NCBI RefSeq assembly: GCF_001189845.1
Contig: NZ_LFLZ01000069.1
Coordinates: 1-46,400, forward strand
Source: Bradyrhizobium tropiciagri
GTDB lineage: Bacteria > Pseudomonadota > Alphaproteobacteria > Rhizobiales > Xanthobacteraceae
Length of the DNA stretch: 46,400 bases
Reading direction: 5' to 3'
Made by a program: the position numbers and the translations under genes. The notes beneath the pieces were generated by a model that worked only from the letters and a program-made list of their open reading frames with translations, was not told where the DNA came from and made no database searches. Position 1 is the first letter of the stretch. Every line of letters starts with the position of its first letter. Below, piece after piece: positions 9,518 through 17,235 of the stretch.

Positions 9518-10336
9518 TCACGGCCGCAACACCTTGGCGGCGCGGCGATAGTCGGTCGGGGCCATGCCGACATTGGCGGCGAAGAAGCGGGTGAAGCCGC
9601 TCTGCGAGGAGAAGCCGAGATCGAAGCCGATATCGGCGATCGGCGCTTCGGTCGCGACCAGCGCATCCAGCGCCTGCTCCATGATCAGCGTGTTCATGTA
9701 GAGGTGAGGGGTGACGCCGGTTTGCGTCCGGAACAGCCGATAGAAATGCGGCCGCGACAGCCCCGCTTCGCGCGCGATCGCGTCGAGCTCGATCTCGGCG
9801 CCGGGGCTTTCCGACATCAGCTTGATCGATTTGCGGACGCGGAAATCGGTCACCGCAGCGGCGGCGGGCGCGCCCTCGGCCGCCTGCCAACTCTCCTCGT
9901 AGCAGGAGTCGATCAGCTGCCTGAGCTCGCAGTCGAGGCTGCGCAGCGACGGCGCGCCGCAGACCAGTGCTGCGGTGCGGCGGATCAGCCGGTCGAGCGC
10001 CTCGGTGCGCGGAAAGAAGGTGCGGCCGAACCGCAGGCCCTGCGCGCTGGCGGGCTGCGGGGCGAACCACTCGGCGTTGACATAGAGCACGAAGAAGATC
10101 GCGCCGTGGTCCATATCGGTCGGCAGGAAATTGTGCGGTTCCCACGGGTTGACCGCAACCACAGTGTCGTCCTTGAGCAGCCAGCGCTGCTCGGCGACAT
10201 CGATCTGCGCCGGCGTGCCGCCGACATGAAAGATCAGGTGCCCCTCGCGGTGCGCATGCACGTTGAAGGGACGGTTCAACTGATAGACCGTCGCGCGACC
10301 GAACCGGCCGTGGAAGACGGCAAGCGCCCTGCTCAT
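9518..10336 (-). CDS. AraC family transcriptional regulator within the Liv-type transporter operon
   Basis: 272 residues. An N-terminal cupin-like sensor domain (HAHREGHLIFHVGG, WLLKDDTVVAVNPWEPHNF) is followed by a C-terminal double helix-turn-helix at about residues 170-270 (IELDAIAREAGLSRPHFYRL and IADIGFDLGFSSQSGFTRFF), the AraC/XylS pattern. The start at 10336 follows GGGAGGGGAGGC. It lies between the substrate-binding gene and the permease genes, all on the same strand, so it is probably an autoregulated local activator sensing the imported compound. The effector is unknown. Confidence 0.9.
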   Translation of the reverse strand: MSRALAVFHGRFGRATVYQLNRPFNVHAHREGHLIFHVGGTPAQIDVAEQRWLLKDDTVVAVNPWEPHNFLPTDMDHGAIFFVLYVNAEWFAPQPASAQGLRFGRTFFPRTEALDRLIRRTAALVCGAPSLRSLDCELRQLIDSCYEESWQAAEGAPAAAAVTDFRVRKSIKLMSESPGAEIELDAIAREAGLSRPHFYRLFRTQTGVTPHLYMNTLIMEQALDALVATEAPIADIGFDLGFSSQSGFTRFFAANVGMAPTDYRRAAKVLRP

Positions 10337-10472
10337 GCCTCCCCTCCCGCGGGATGTTCTTGTCTTTTCGACAAGCGTTCATCATCCGCCCGCGGAAAGC
10401 AAGGGCGAGCAGGGCTCTTGATGCAACCGCGCGCCGTGCCGCGGCCGCTCTGCCTGCACTGCAACAAATACG

Positions 10473-11723
10473 TCAGTACTTCTTGCACTCCGGGACCGTG
10501 CGGCTCGGCAGGCCGATCTTGGCGAAAACAGCCGGATCGTAGCCCAGCGTCTGGTTGACGTTCGGGATCACCTTCACGACCTTGCTGAACAGCGCGCCCT
10601 TGCCGTCATCGACCACCTCGGTGACGAAATTGGTGCCGATCGCCTGGCGGTTGGCGTCGAGCTTGATCTTGCCGTTCGGCGCGTCGATCTCGATCTTGGC
10701 CAGCGCGTCCTTCAGCTTGGCCTGGTTGTTGGAGAGATCGCCATTGACCTGCCGCAGTGCCAGGATCAGCGCCATGGTCGAGCCGTAATAATTGGTGGCG
10801 AGCAGCGACGGGCTCGGGAAGCGTTTACTCTCCGGGAACGAGTCCTGATAGGCCTTCACGAATTTCTGCCAACCCGGATCCTCCCAGGTATCGGCCTGGC
10901 CGCTCGCCGCGATGGTGCCGATCAACGCGTTCTTGGCGCTGCCCTTCGACGACAGGATGGTCTGGTCGATCATGATCGAGCCGCCCATCAGATGCGCCTT
11001 GCCGCCGGCCTGCTGGTACTGGTTGAGGAAATTGACCGCGTCGGCGCCGCCGAGGCCGAGATAGATCGCATCGACATCGTCGGGCAGTGCAGCAATGACC
11101 GAGGCGAAGTCCTTGGTGCCGAGCGGCACCCATTGCCGGTTGGTGACCTGGCCGCCGGCGCCGCAGAATTCCAGCACCAGGCCGAACACCTGGGTGTAGA
11201 TGAAGGAGTAATCCTCGCCCACAGTCGCGATCTTGCGATAGCCCTTGGTCTCATAGGCGTATTTGCCGAGGCCGACCTGCCACTGCGCGCCGTCCATGTT
11301 GTAACGGAAGAAGTTCGGTGCCGGATCGACATAGGTCGTCTCCTGCGCGCCGGAGGCGGCGTTGACGAAGGTCAGCTCCGGATGGGTCTTGGCGAAATTC
11401 TTCACCGCGATGCCTTCGTCGCCGGACAGCGGCGACAGCAGGATCTGCACCTTGTCCTGCTCGATCAGCTTGCGCACCGCGCGTACCGCGGAGTCGGGCG
11501 TCGCGTCGGTCGAGGCGACGATGAATTCGAGCTCCTTGTCGCCGATCTTCTTGCCGAGCACGTTGAGCGCCGTCTGGTGGCCGCGCATGCCGTCCTCGCC
11601 GAGCACCGTATAGGTGCCCTCCAGCGTTGCGGTGACGCCGACCTTGATCTTCTCCTGGGCGAACGCCGTGCCCGAAAGCAACAGGCTGCTCAACGCAATC
11701 AGTCCCAAACTGCTTTTCAACAT
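10473..11723 (-). CDS. ABC transporter substrate-binding protein (Leu/Ile/Val-binding family)
   Basis: 416 residues with a Sec signal peptide (MLKSSLGLIALSSLLLSGTA, cleavage likely before QEKIKVG). The mature part is a type-I periplasmic binding fold: IKVGVTATLEGTYTVLGEDG, a hinge strand VQILLSPLSGDEGIA, and ATVGEDYSFIYTQVFGLVLE in the middle. It is the first gene of the minus-strand operon, preceded by GAGGGAGGAAG. The product captures ligand in the periplasm for the LivHMGF complex. Similarity to amide- or urea-type binding proteins versus amino-acid-type cannot be resolved by eye. Confidence 0.92.
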   Translation of the reverse strand: MLKSSLGLIALSSLLLSGTAFAQEKIKVGVTATLEGTYTVLGEDGMRGHQTALNVLGKKIGDKELEFIVASTDATPDSAVRAVRKLIEQDKVQILLSPLSGDEGIAVKNFAKTHPELTFVNAASGAQETTYVDPAPNFFRYNMDGAQWQVGLGKYAYETKGYRKIATVGEDYSFIYTQVFGLVLEFCGAGGQVTNRQWVPLGTKDFASVIAALPDDVDAIYLGLGGADAVNFLNQYQQAGGKAHLMGGSIMIDQTILSSKGSAKNALIGTIAASGQADTWEDPGWQKFVKAYQDSFPESKRFPSPSLLATNYYGSTMALILALRQVNGDLSNNQAKLKDALAKIEIDAPNGKIKLDANRQAIGTNFVTEVVDDGKGALFSKVVKVIPNVNQTLGYDPAVFAKIGLPSRTVPECKKY

Positions 11724-11970
11724 CGCTTCCTCCCTCTGTGTTGTCGCCGGCGTCCACGTGGCGAGAAGGCTGATGGGCGTCCGGTTGTTGCCGGCAAAGC
11801 TAGCCGAAGGGAGGCGCGGCGCGGATGTCGTCGCGGCGGGGGTGCTTAACGGGCAGTCTCATTTTGATTGTTGCGCCGCAACGAGCTTCGCGGCGCAATG
11901 TCGCGGAGTTCTCTCGGTGCGGAGGGCTTGCGGATACATTCTCGATGTCGTCCCTGCGACGCTATCAGAC

Positions 11971-12110
11971 CCGTCATCTTGAGGAGCGCCACCGGGTCCG
12001 CGCGAAGCGCGGCCCGATGACAGGCTCCGCGCGTCTCGAAGGATCGACGGTCACCAGGGGGCCGTGCATCCTTCGAGGCTCGCTCCGCTCGCACCTCAGG
12101 ATGACGGGCG
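11971..12110. repeat. Long imperfect palindrome (CCGTCATCTTGAGG / CCTCAGGATGACGGG family)
   Basis: The outer arms CCGTCATCTTGAGGAGC and CACCTCAGGATGACGG pair, and the interior holds shorter self-complementary pieces (CCGCGCGAAGCGCGG; CGAAGGATCGACGG). This is a dispersed intergenic repeat type common in Bradyrhizobium-like genomes. It lies between the SDR gene end at 12127 and the promoter region of the Liv-type operon (11724-11970, where I see no other element), and may act as a transcriptional boundary. Confidence 0.75.
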
Positions 12111-12126
12111 TGAATCTGACGCACGT

Positions 12127-12855
12127 TCAAATAGCGTTGGGCATATGATGGCCGGCCGCCTGTCCTCCGTCGACGTGGAGCACTTCTCCGGTCACAAATC
12201 CTGCGCCATCGAGGTAAAGCACCGCATCGACGATGTCGGATACGTCTCCCATCCGGCCGACCGGGTGCAGGGCCGCCATTGCCTGATGCGCCTCGGGCGG
12301 GTGCATCGGGGTTTTGATGATTCCCGGCGACACCGCGTTGACGCGGATTCCGCTCTTTGCATATTCAATGGCGAGCGCGCGGGTCGCGGCGCTCAAGGCC
12401 CCCTTCGTCAGCGAGGTGAGGGCGGCCGGAACGCTGCTCATCGGCTGGTCGACGAGACTTGTCGTGATCGTGACGACGTGACCGTGGCCCTGCTTGCTCA
12501 TCAGTTCGAGCGCGCGCCGGGTCATGTGGAAAAAGCCGGTCACGTTGGTCGAGATGTAGGTGTCGTAGTCGTTCTGTGAGTAGGCCGTGAACGGTCTCGC
12601 CATGAAGATGCCGGCGTTGTTGACCAGCGTGTCGACGCGGCCGAAACGCTCCAGCGCCGCCTTGAACACGTCCTCAGCCGTATCGGCTGCGCCGACGTCA
12701 CCCGCCACCGTGACGATATCCGCATCGGCGGACGGCTTGATCGTACGGGATGTCGCAACGACCCGGCAATTGCGATCCCTGAAGGCCTGAACGATGCCGG
12801 CGCCGATCCCCTGCGATGCGCCGGTGACGATTGCCACTTTCCGCTCGGTGCTCAT
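12127..12855 (-). CDS. Short-chain dehydrogenase/reductase lacking the usual catalytic tyrosine
   Basis: 242 residues. The NAD(P)-binding motif VTGASQGIGAG is near the N-terminus and VNNAGIF is present. In the active-site region the usual YxxxK reads TSLTK (PAALTSLTKGALS), so threonine stands where the catalytic tyrosine is expected, while the lysine and an upstream serine (ITTSLVDQP) remain. The C-terminal VNAVSPGIIKTPMHPP and GEVLHVDGG are normal for the family. A subgroup of SDRs carries this change, so it may be a genuine variant rather than damage. It starts 25 bases after the acyl-CoA-dehydrogenase-like gene with AAGGAG upstream, so the two form an operon. Confidence 0.88.
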   Translation of the reverse strand: MSTERKVAIVTGASQGIGAGIVQAFRDRNCRVVATSRTIKPSADADIVTVAGDVGAADTAEDVFKAALERFGRVDTLVNNAGIFMARPFTAYSQNDYDTYISTNVTGFFHMTRRALELMSKQGHGHVVTITTSLVDQPMSSVPAALTSLTKGALSAATRALAIEYAKSGIRVNAVSPGIIKTPMHPPEAHQAMAALHPVGRMGDVSDIVDAVLYLDGAGFVTGEVLHVDGGQAAGHHMPNAI

Positions 12856-12880
12856 GATTCAACTCCTTCAAGATTTCGCG

Positions 12881-14125
12881 CTAAGCCGCCCCGCTTGCAG
12901 CAAGCGGGCTGTAGTCGCGGCTCTTGAACATCGTGTGCAATTGCCGCCGCCGGATGCCCAGATTGCCACCGTCGAAGATCGGCAGTGCGAGCGCGTCCTG
13001 GAGCAAGCCGCCAAATGGCGTCTCATGATCGTAGCTGTCGATCCCGACCACCCGCATCAGATCGGTGATGACGCGGACGGCGGCCTCGGAGCCGAAGATC
13101 TTGGCCTGTACCGCCAGTTCCTCGGCCGCCGGCGACTGGGTGTCGAGAGCGTGGCAGGCGCGCCAGCTGAGATAACGCGCCGCCTCGATCGTGGTCTTGG
13201 CATCGGCCAGCGCGTATCCGACCGCCTGATGCTCGATGATCGGGTGAACGCCGCCGCGCTTTTCAGTACGGGCAAAATCGAGCGCGAACGCGAAGGCCGC
13301 CCGCATCAGCGCGACGCCGAAGATGCCGACCAGTGCCGCGGTGCCGGTGAATGCCGCCGCGGTCAGCGCCAGGCCGGCACCCTGTTGTCCGAGCAGATTG
13401 TGGTGCGGCGCCACGACGTTCTGAAGGCCAAACTGCGGGACGAGATGGGCGCGATGGCCGATGCTGTCGATCGCGCGTTCGAAGACCAGCCCGGCCACCG
13501 GTCCTTCCACGGCGATGATCGAGATCGCCGCGTCGGGCGCGGCCGCCGGATCGGTCCGGCATACGATGGTCAGCAGATCCGCGCCCTCGCGATTCCAGCC
13601 GGTCGCCGACGACACCCATTTCTTGCGGCCGTTGATTACCCAATTGTCGCCCTCGCGCCGGGCAGTGGTGCGGACGCCCTCGCCGGGCGGCGGCGAGGCG
13701 GCGTTGGCGCTGCCGCCCGGTTCGCTGGAACCGAAGGCGGCCAGCGGCGCGCCACCGGTCTTCAGGAACGGCGCCAGCAGCCGCTTGCATTGGTCCGGCG
13801 TGCCGCCGAGCAGAAGCGGCAGCAGGCCGAGCACGGTGCCGAGCATGGTGAGGGTCACGCTCGGATTCACGCTGTAGAATTCCTCGGCCAGGATCGCCAT
13901 GTCGATCATTCCGGCATTGTCGCCGCCTGCCGGTGCCGGAATGCACTTGCGCAGATAGCCGGCCGCGACCATCGCCTCGTAGGTCGGCCTGGTCGCGAGA
14001 AAGCGCTGCTCCGGCGTCGCCAGCAACTCGGCCGCCCGGGCCTCGGCCAGTACCTCTCCGGCAAATTTGCGGGAGGCCAGCTGCAGCTCGCGTTGCTGCG
14101 CCGTGAGCGTGAAATCGATCGCCAT
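12881..14125 (-). CDS. Acyl-CoA dehydrogenase family flavoprotein
   Basis: 414 residues. The order is an N-terminal helical domain (IDFTLTAQQRELQLASRKFAGEV), a middle beta domain with FGSSEPGGSANAAS and the conserved GRKKWVSSATGW, and a C-terminal helical domain. The motif that normally supplies the catalytic base (YEGT) reads FDGG near residue 384, with Asp in place of Glu, so classical alpha,beta-dehydrogenation is uncertain. Desulfurization- or monooxygenase-type relatives of the fold are an alternative. It is co-transcribed with the SDR downstream. The substrate is not predictable from sequence alone. Confidence 0.85.
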   Translation of the reverse strand: MAIDFTLTAQQRELQLASRKFAGEVLAEARAAELLATPEQRFLATRPTYEAMVAAGYLRKCIPAPAGGDNAGMIDMAILAEEFYSVNPSVTLTMLGTVLGLLPLLLGGTPDQCKRLLAPFLKTGGAPLAAFGSSEPGGSANAASPPPGEGVRTTARREGDNWVINGRKKWVSSATGWNREGADLLTIVCRTDPAAAPDAAISIIAVEGPVAGLVFERAIDSIGHRAHLVPQFGLQNVVAPHHNLLGQQGAGLALTAAAFTGTAALVGIFGVALMRAAFAFALDFARTEKRGGVHPIIEHQAVGYALADAKTTIEAARYLSWRACHALDTQSPAAEELAVQAKIFGSEAAVRVITDLMRVVGIDSYDHETPFGGLLQDALALPIFDGGNLGIRRRQLHTMFKSRDYSPLAASGAA

Positions 14126-14241
14126 GCCAATGCCCTCCGGCTCCGTGTCGGCCGCCTGGCTATCGCTAGCTTGGCGCGATCAGGAAATCTTGGACGGCAG
14201 CGCCCGAATCCTTGGCGTGGAGTGAACCTGGTCTCGGCGCT

Positions 14242-15245
14242 TCAATTCGCGACGGCGCGGCGAAATTCGCGCGGGGCGAGGCCGGTGCGGCGCTTGAACA
14301 GGCGGTTGAAATGCGAGATGTCACGGAACCCGGCGGTGAAGGCAATCTCGGCAATGGTCTTGTGAGCAGAGTTGCGATCGAGCAGCGCGCGCGTGCACGC
14401 GGCAATCCGCTCCTCGTTGACCTGTTCGCCCACGGAACGGCCGGTGGTCTCAAACAGGCGATGCACGTAGCGCTCGGAGCAGCGGAACCTGGTGGCCAGA
14501 ACCCGGGCGTGAGCTCGGGAGCATCGCTGTGACGCGCGATATGCTCAAGCATCATCGACAAAAGCACCGGCGTATGCACGTGCTCCGCCGGCAGGTCGGC
14601 GAGGATATCCGGCGCATGGGCAATCAGCTCGGCGACGTGCGCGCCGATCAGCGCGGAGGTTTTTGCGTGTTGACCGCCACTCAGGCAGAGCTCGGCGTAG
14701 CTCGCCAGCGTTCGGGACAGCGCGCGGCCGGTTTCTGTCGCGGACAGGCCGAGCTGCGGGTGATCGAACAGCGCGTCCGGCAACAGACGGCGCGGCACGG
14801 CAAAGCAAAAAAGCTTGAAGGCGTGGCGGTGGGCGATCTCGAACGGCTGGGTCGTATCCGCAATCGCGAGATCACCGGGCGCGCTGATCTGCTCATGGCC
14901 GCGCTGCGAGGTGCGTCCCAGTCCTTCGAGCTGGAGGTTGACGAAGCAGAGGTCATCCGTGCTTGAAGCGATGTGCGACGCGAGCCGGTGCACGGTGTGT
15001 CCGCTCGCCGTGACCAGCGATATCTGGAGCGGAGCAGCGTCGACCTTGGAGATCGCGCCTGCAAAGGAATCCTCTGCAATCCTGCGCGGCTCCAATCGCA
15101 CGAAGGCAGCGGCGAGGTCGTCCGCCCAACTGCCGAAGGGTTGATCCGGACGGGCCGGCCTGGTCGACCATTCCATGCGCGCCTCGAATAGAATGTCACA
15201 AGGCCCCAGCGCTCGAAGGATATCGCCGGCCGAAGTGGCGGTCAA
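14242..15245 (-). pseudogene. AraC family regulator, frameshifted near 14505
   Basis: The N-terminal sensor part (AraC-binding-like: ISLVTASGHTVHRLASH, GDLAIADTTQPFEIAHRHAF) reads from about 15245 with a TTG start. The C-terminal double helix-turn-helix reads in another frame and ends at 14242: RCSERYVHRLFETTGRSVGE, AHKTIAEIAFTAGFRDISHF, NRLFKRRTGLAPREFRRAVA. The frames meet at about 14502-14508, in CCCGGG. Restoring one C gives a continuous ELTPRVLATRFRCSERYVHR. As written, the protein would lose its DNA-binding half and run on to 14166. It is adjacent to the acyl-CoA-dehydrogenase/SDR pair and may be its regulator. Sequencing error is as likely as real loss. Confidence 0.8.
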
Positions 15246-15416
15246 ATTCCGTCATCGGCCTGTTACGGCTGTAACAAATGCAGCATTGTGCACGGTGCCA
15301 ACAAGCCAGGACGGCGCGCGTTGCGCTCTGCTTTTGGGGCGTTGCGGCCCCCCCTTTGCGAGGGCGCCGCTGCAAGGAAACATGCGCGAGGGGCCGCTGC
15401 AGGGAACGGCAGCAGT

Positions 15417-16189
15417 TCACTTCGTCGTGTAGCCGCCGTTGACCAGAATTGTCTGGCCGGTCATCCACCAGCCCTCCGACACCAGCAGGCGAATCCAGGG
15501 CACGATATCCTTGATGTCGGTGAGGCCGGTCTTCGAGAAGCCGGACAGCGCCGCTGCCGATTTGTGATAGGCGACCGCGTCGGCGCCTTCGGCCGGATAG
15601 AAGAACGGCGTGTCCATCGGGCCGGGGCCGATCGCGGTGACCGAGATGCCGCGTGCGCCGAATTCCTTCGAGGCCGCGCGGGTGAAATGTTCGACCGGCG
15701 CCTTGGTGCCGGCATAGGCGGCGTAGAACGGCGTGTAGGCACCGAGCAGCGACGTCACCAGCGTGCAGATCTTGCCATTGTCGTTGACGTGACGGCCGGC
15801 TTCCTTGAGGAAGAAGAACGCGGACTTGGCGTTGACCGCGCTCATCGCGTCGTACTCCGTCTCCGAGATCTCGACCATCGGCTTCTTCAACACCTTGCCG
15901 ACGGTGTTGATCGCAATGTCGGGACGGCCGATCGCGGCGACGGCATCTGCGAACAGCTTCTCCATCGCGCCCGCTGTCGTGAGGTTGGCCTGCAAGGCGA
16001 CCGCGTTGGCGCCGCAGCCTTGATCGCGGCGACGGTCGCATCGGCATCGGCCTTGGTTGCGGCGCTGTTGTAATGGATCGCGATCGCCTTCGCGCCGTGC
16101 GCCGCGAGATCGCGTGCGATCAGGCCGCCGAGATTCTTGGCACCGCCGGCGATGATGACGGTCTTGTCCTTGATGCTGTGGTCGGTCAT
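15417..16189 (-). pseudogene. Short-chain dehydrogenase/reductase, frameshifted near 16012
   Basis: The first 60 or so residues (MTDHSIKDKTVIIAGGAKNL, then IARDLAAHGAKAIAIHYNSA) and the remainder (MQANLTTAGAMEKLFADAVA to VNGGYTTK) are in different frames. They join at 16012-16013, where a run of two C on the plus strand would need three. The repaired protein has about 257 residues, with the cofactor motif GGAKNLGG, IAINTVGK, a serine (VTSLLGAYTPF) and the intact YAGTK catalytic pair. The start at 16189 has GGAGAAG upstream. It is divergent from the LysR gene, 113 bases away, which probably controls it. Function is likely oxidoreduction of an unknown alcohol or ketone. Confidence 0.82.
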
Positions 16190-16302
16190 GGCGTTCGCTT
16201 CTCCAGAGTTTCGCGGCTACGCCCTGCGGCCGCTTTCTGGAGACAACGATATCGTCTAGGATTTGCCGATAAAGCTGTGCATTCTGACGTCACTTGTCAG
16301 GA

Positions 16303-17235
16303 ATGGCGAACAATCTGGGCCCGATCTTGGACCGCATCGATCTCTTCCGCATCTTCGCCCGCGTCGTCGAATGCGCGAGCTTTACTCGGGCGGCGGACAC
16401 GCTGGGGCTGCCGCGTTCGTCGGTCTCGTCAGCCGTCGCGGAGCTGGAGCAGCGCGTCGGCGCCCGGCTGCTGCATCGCACGACACGGAAAGTATCGCCG
16501 ACGCATGATGGCGCGGCGTTCTACGAGCGGTGCCTGCGCGTCGTTGCCGACGTCGAGGAAGCCGAGACCCTGTTCCGCCATACCGCCGCCGAACCGTCGG
16601 GCCGGCTCAGGGTCGACGTGCCCGGGCGGATCGGGCGTCTGATCATCGCGCCGGCGCTGCCGGCCTTCCTCGATCGCTATCCGCAGATCGACATCGATCT
16701 CGGCGTCACCGATCGCGCCATCAATCTGATCGAGGACTCCGCCGATTGCGTGGTGCGCGTCGGCCCGCTCGGCGATTCCGGCCTGATCGCGCGGCCGCTC
16801 GGCAACCTCACGCTGATCAACGTCGCGAGCGCAGGATATCTCGCGCGCCACGGCACGCCGCAGACGCCGGATGATCTCGCCGCGCATTGGGCGGTCAACT
16901 ACGCCTCGCCATCCACCGGACGGATCGAGGAGTGGGTATGGCGCGAGCAGGGCGCGGCACGCAGCATCGCAATGCGCGGCCGCGTCACCGTCAACAACGC
17001 CGAGGCCTATATCGCGTGCTGCCTCGCCGGCCTCGGCCTGATCCAGATCCCCGCCTACGACGTGAAGCGGCACCTCGATGCCGGCGACCTCGTCGAGGTG
17101 ATGCCGCAGCACCGCGCCACACCGATGCCGATGACCTTGCTCTATCCGCACCGCCAGCATCTGTCGCGGCGGCTGCAGGTATTTGCCGATTGGCTGACGG
17201 CTCTGTTGAAAGAGAAGCTGCTTGTCGCGGGCTAG
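16303..17235 (+). CDS. LysR family transcriptional regulator
   Basis: About 310 residues. The N-terminal winged helix-turn-helix (IDLFRIFARVVECASFTRAA, then LGLPRSSVSSAVAELEQRVG) and the effector domain from about residue 90 (LRVDVPGRIGRLIIAPALPA, ending in PAYDVKRHLDAGDLVEVMP) mark the group close to cobalt/oxidoreductase-linked LysR proteins. I chose ATG at 16303; an in-frame TTG at 16294 is an alternative. It is divergent from the SDR at 15417-16189. Its stop TAG overlaps the stop of the convergent TonB-receptor gene in the same CTAG at 17232-17235. Confidence 0.9.
   Translation: MANNLGPILDRIDLFRIFARVVECASFTRAADTLGLPRSSVSSAVAELEQRVGARLLHRTTRKVSPTHDGAAFYERCLRVVADVEEAETLFRHTAAEPSGRLRVDVPGRIGRLIIAPALPAFLDRYPQIDIDLGVTDRAINLIEDSADCVVRVGPLGDSGLIARPLGNLTLINVASAGYLARHGTPQTPDDLAAHWAVNYASPSTGRIEEWVWREQGAARSIAMRGRVTVNNAEAYIACCLAGLGLIQIPAYDVKRHLDAGDLVEVMPQHRATPMPMTLLYPHRQHLSRRLQVFADWLTALLKEKLLVAG

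Noticed and set aside
11846..12130. 94-codon frame on the minus strand
   Set aside because: Most of it is the palindromic repeat at 11971-12110. The peptide HPEVRAERASKDAR is the usual translation of that repeat.
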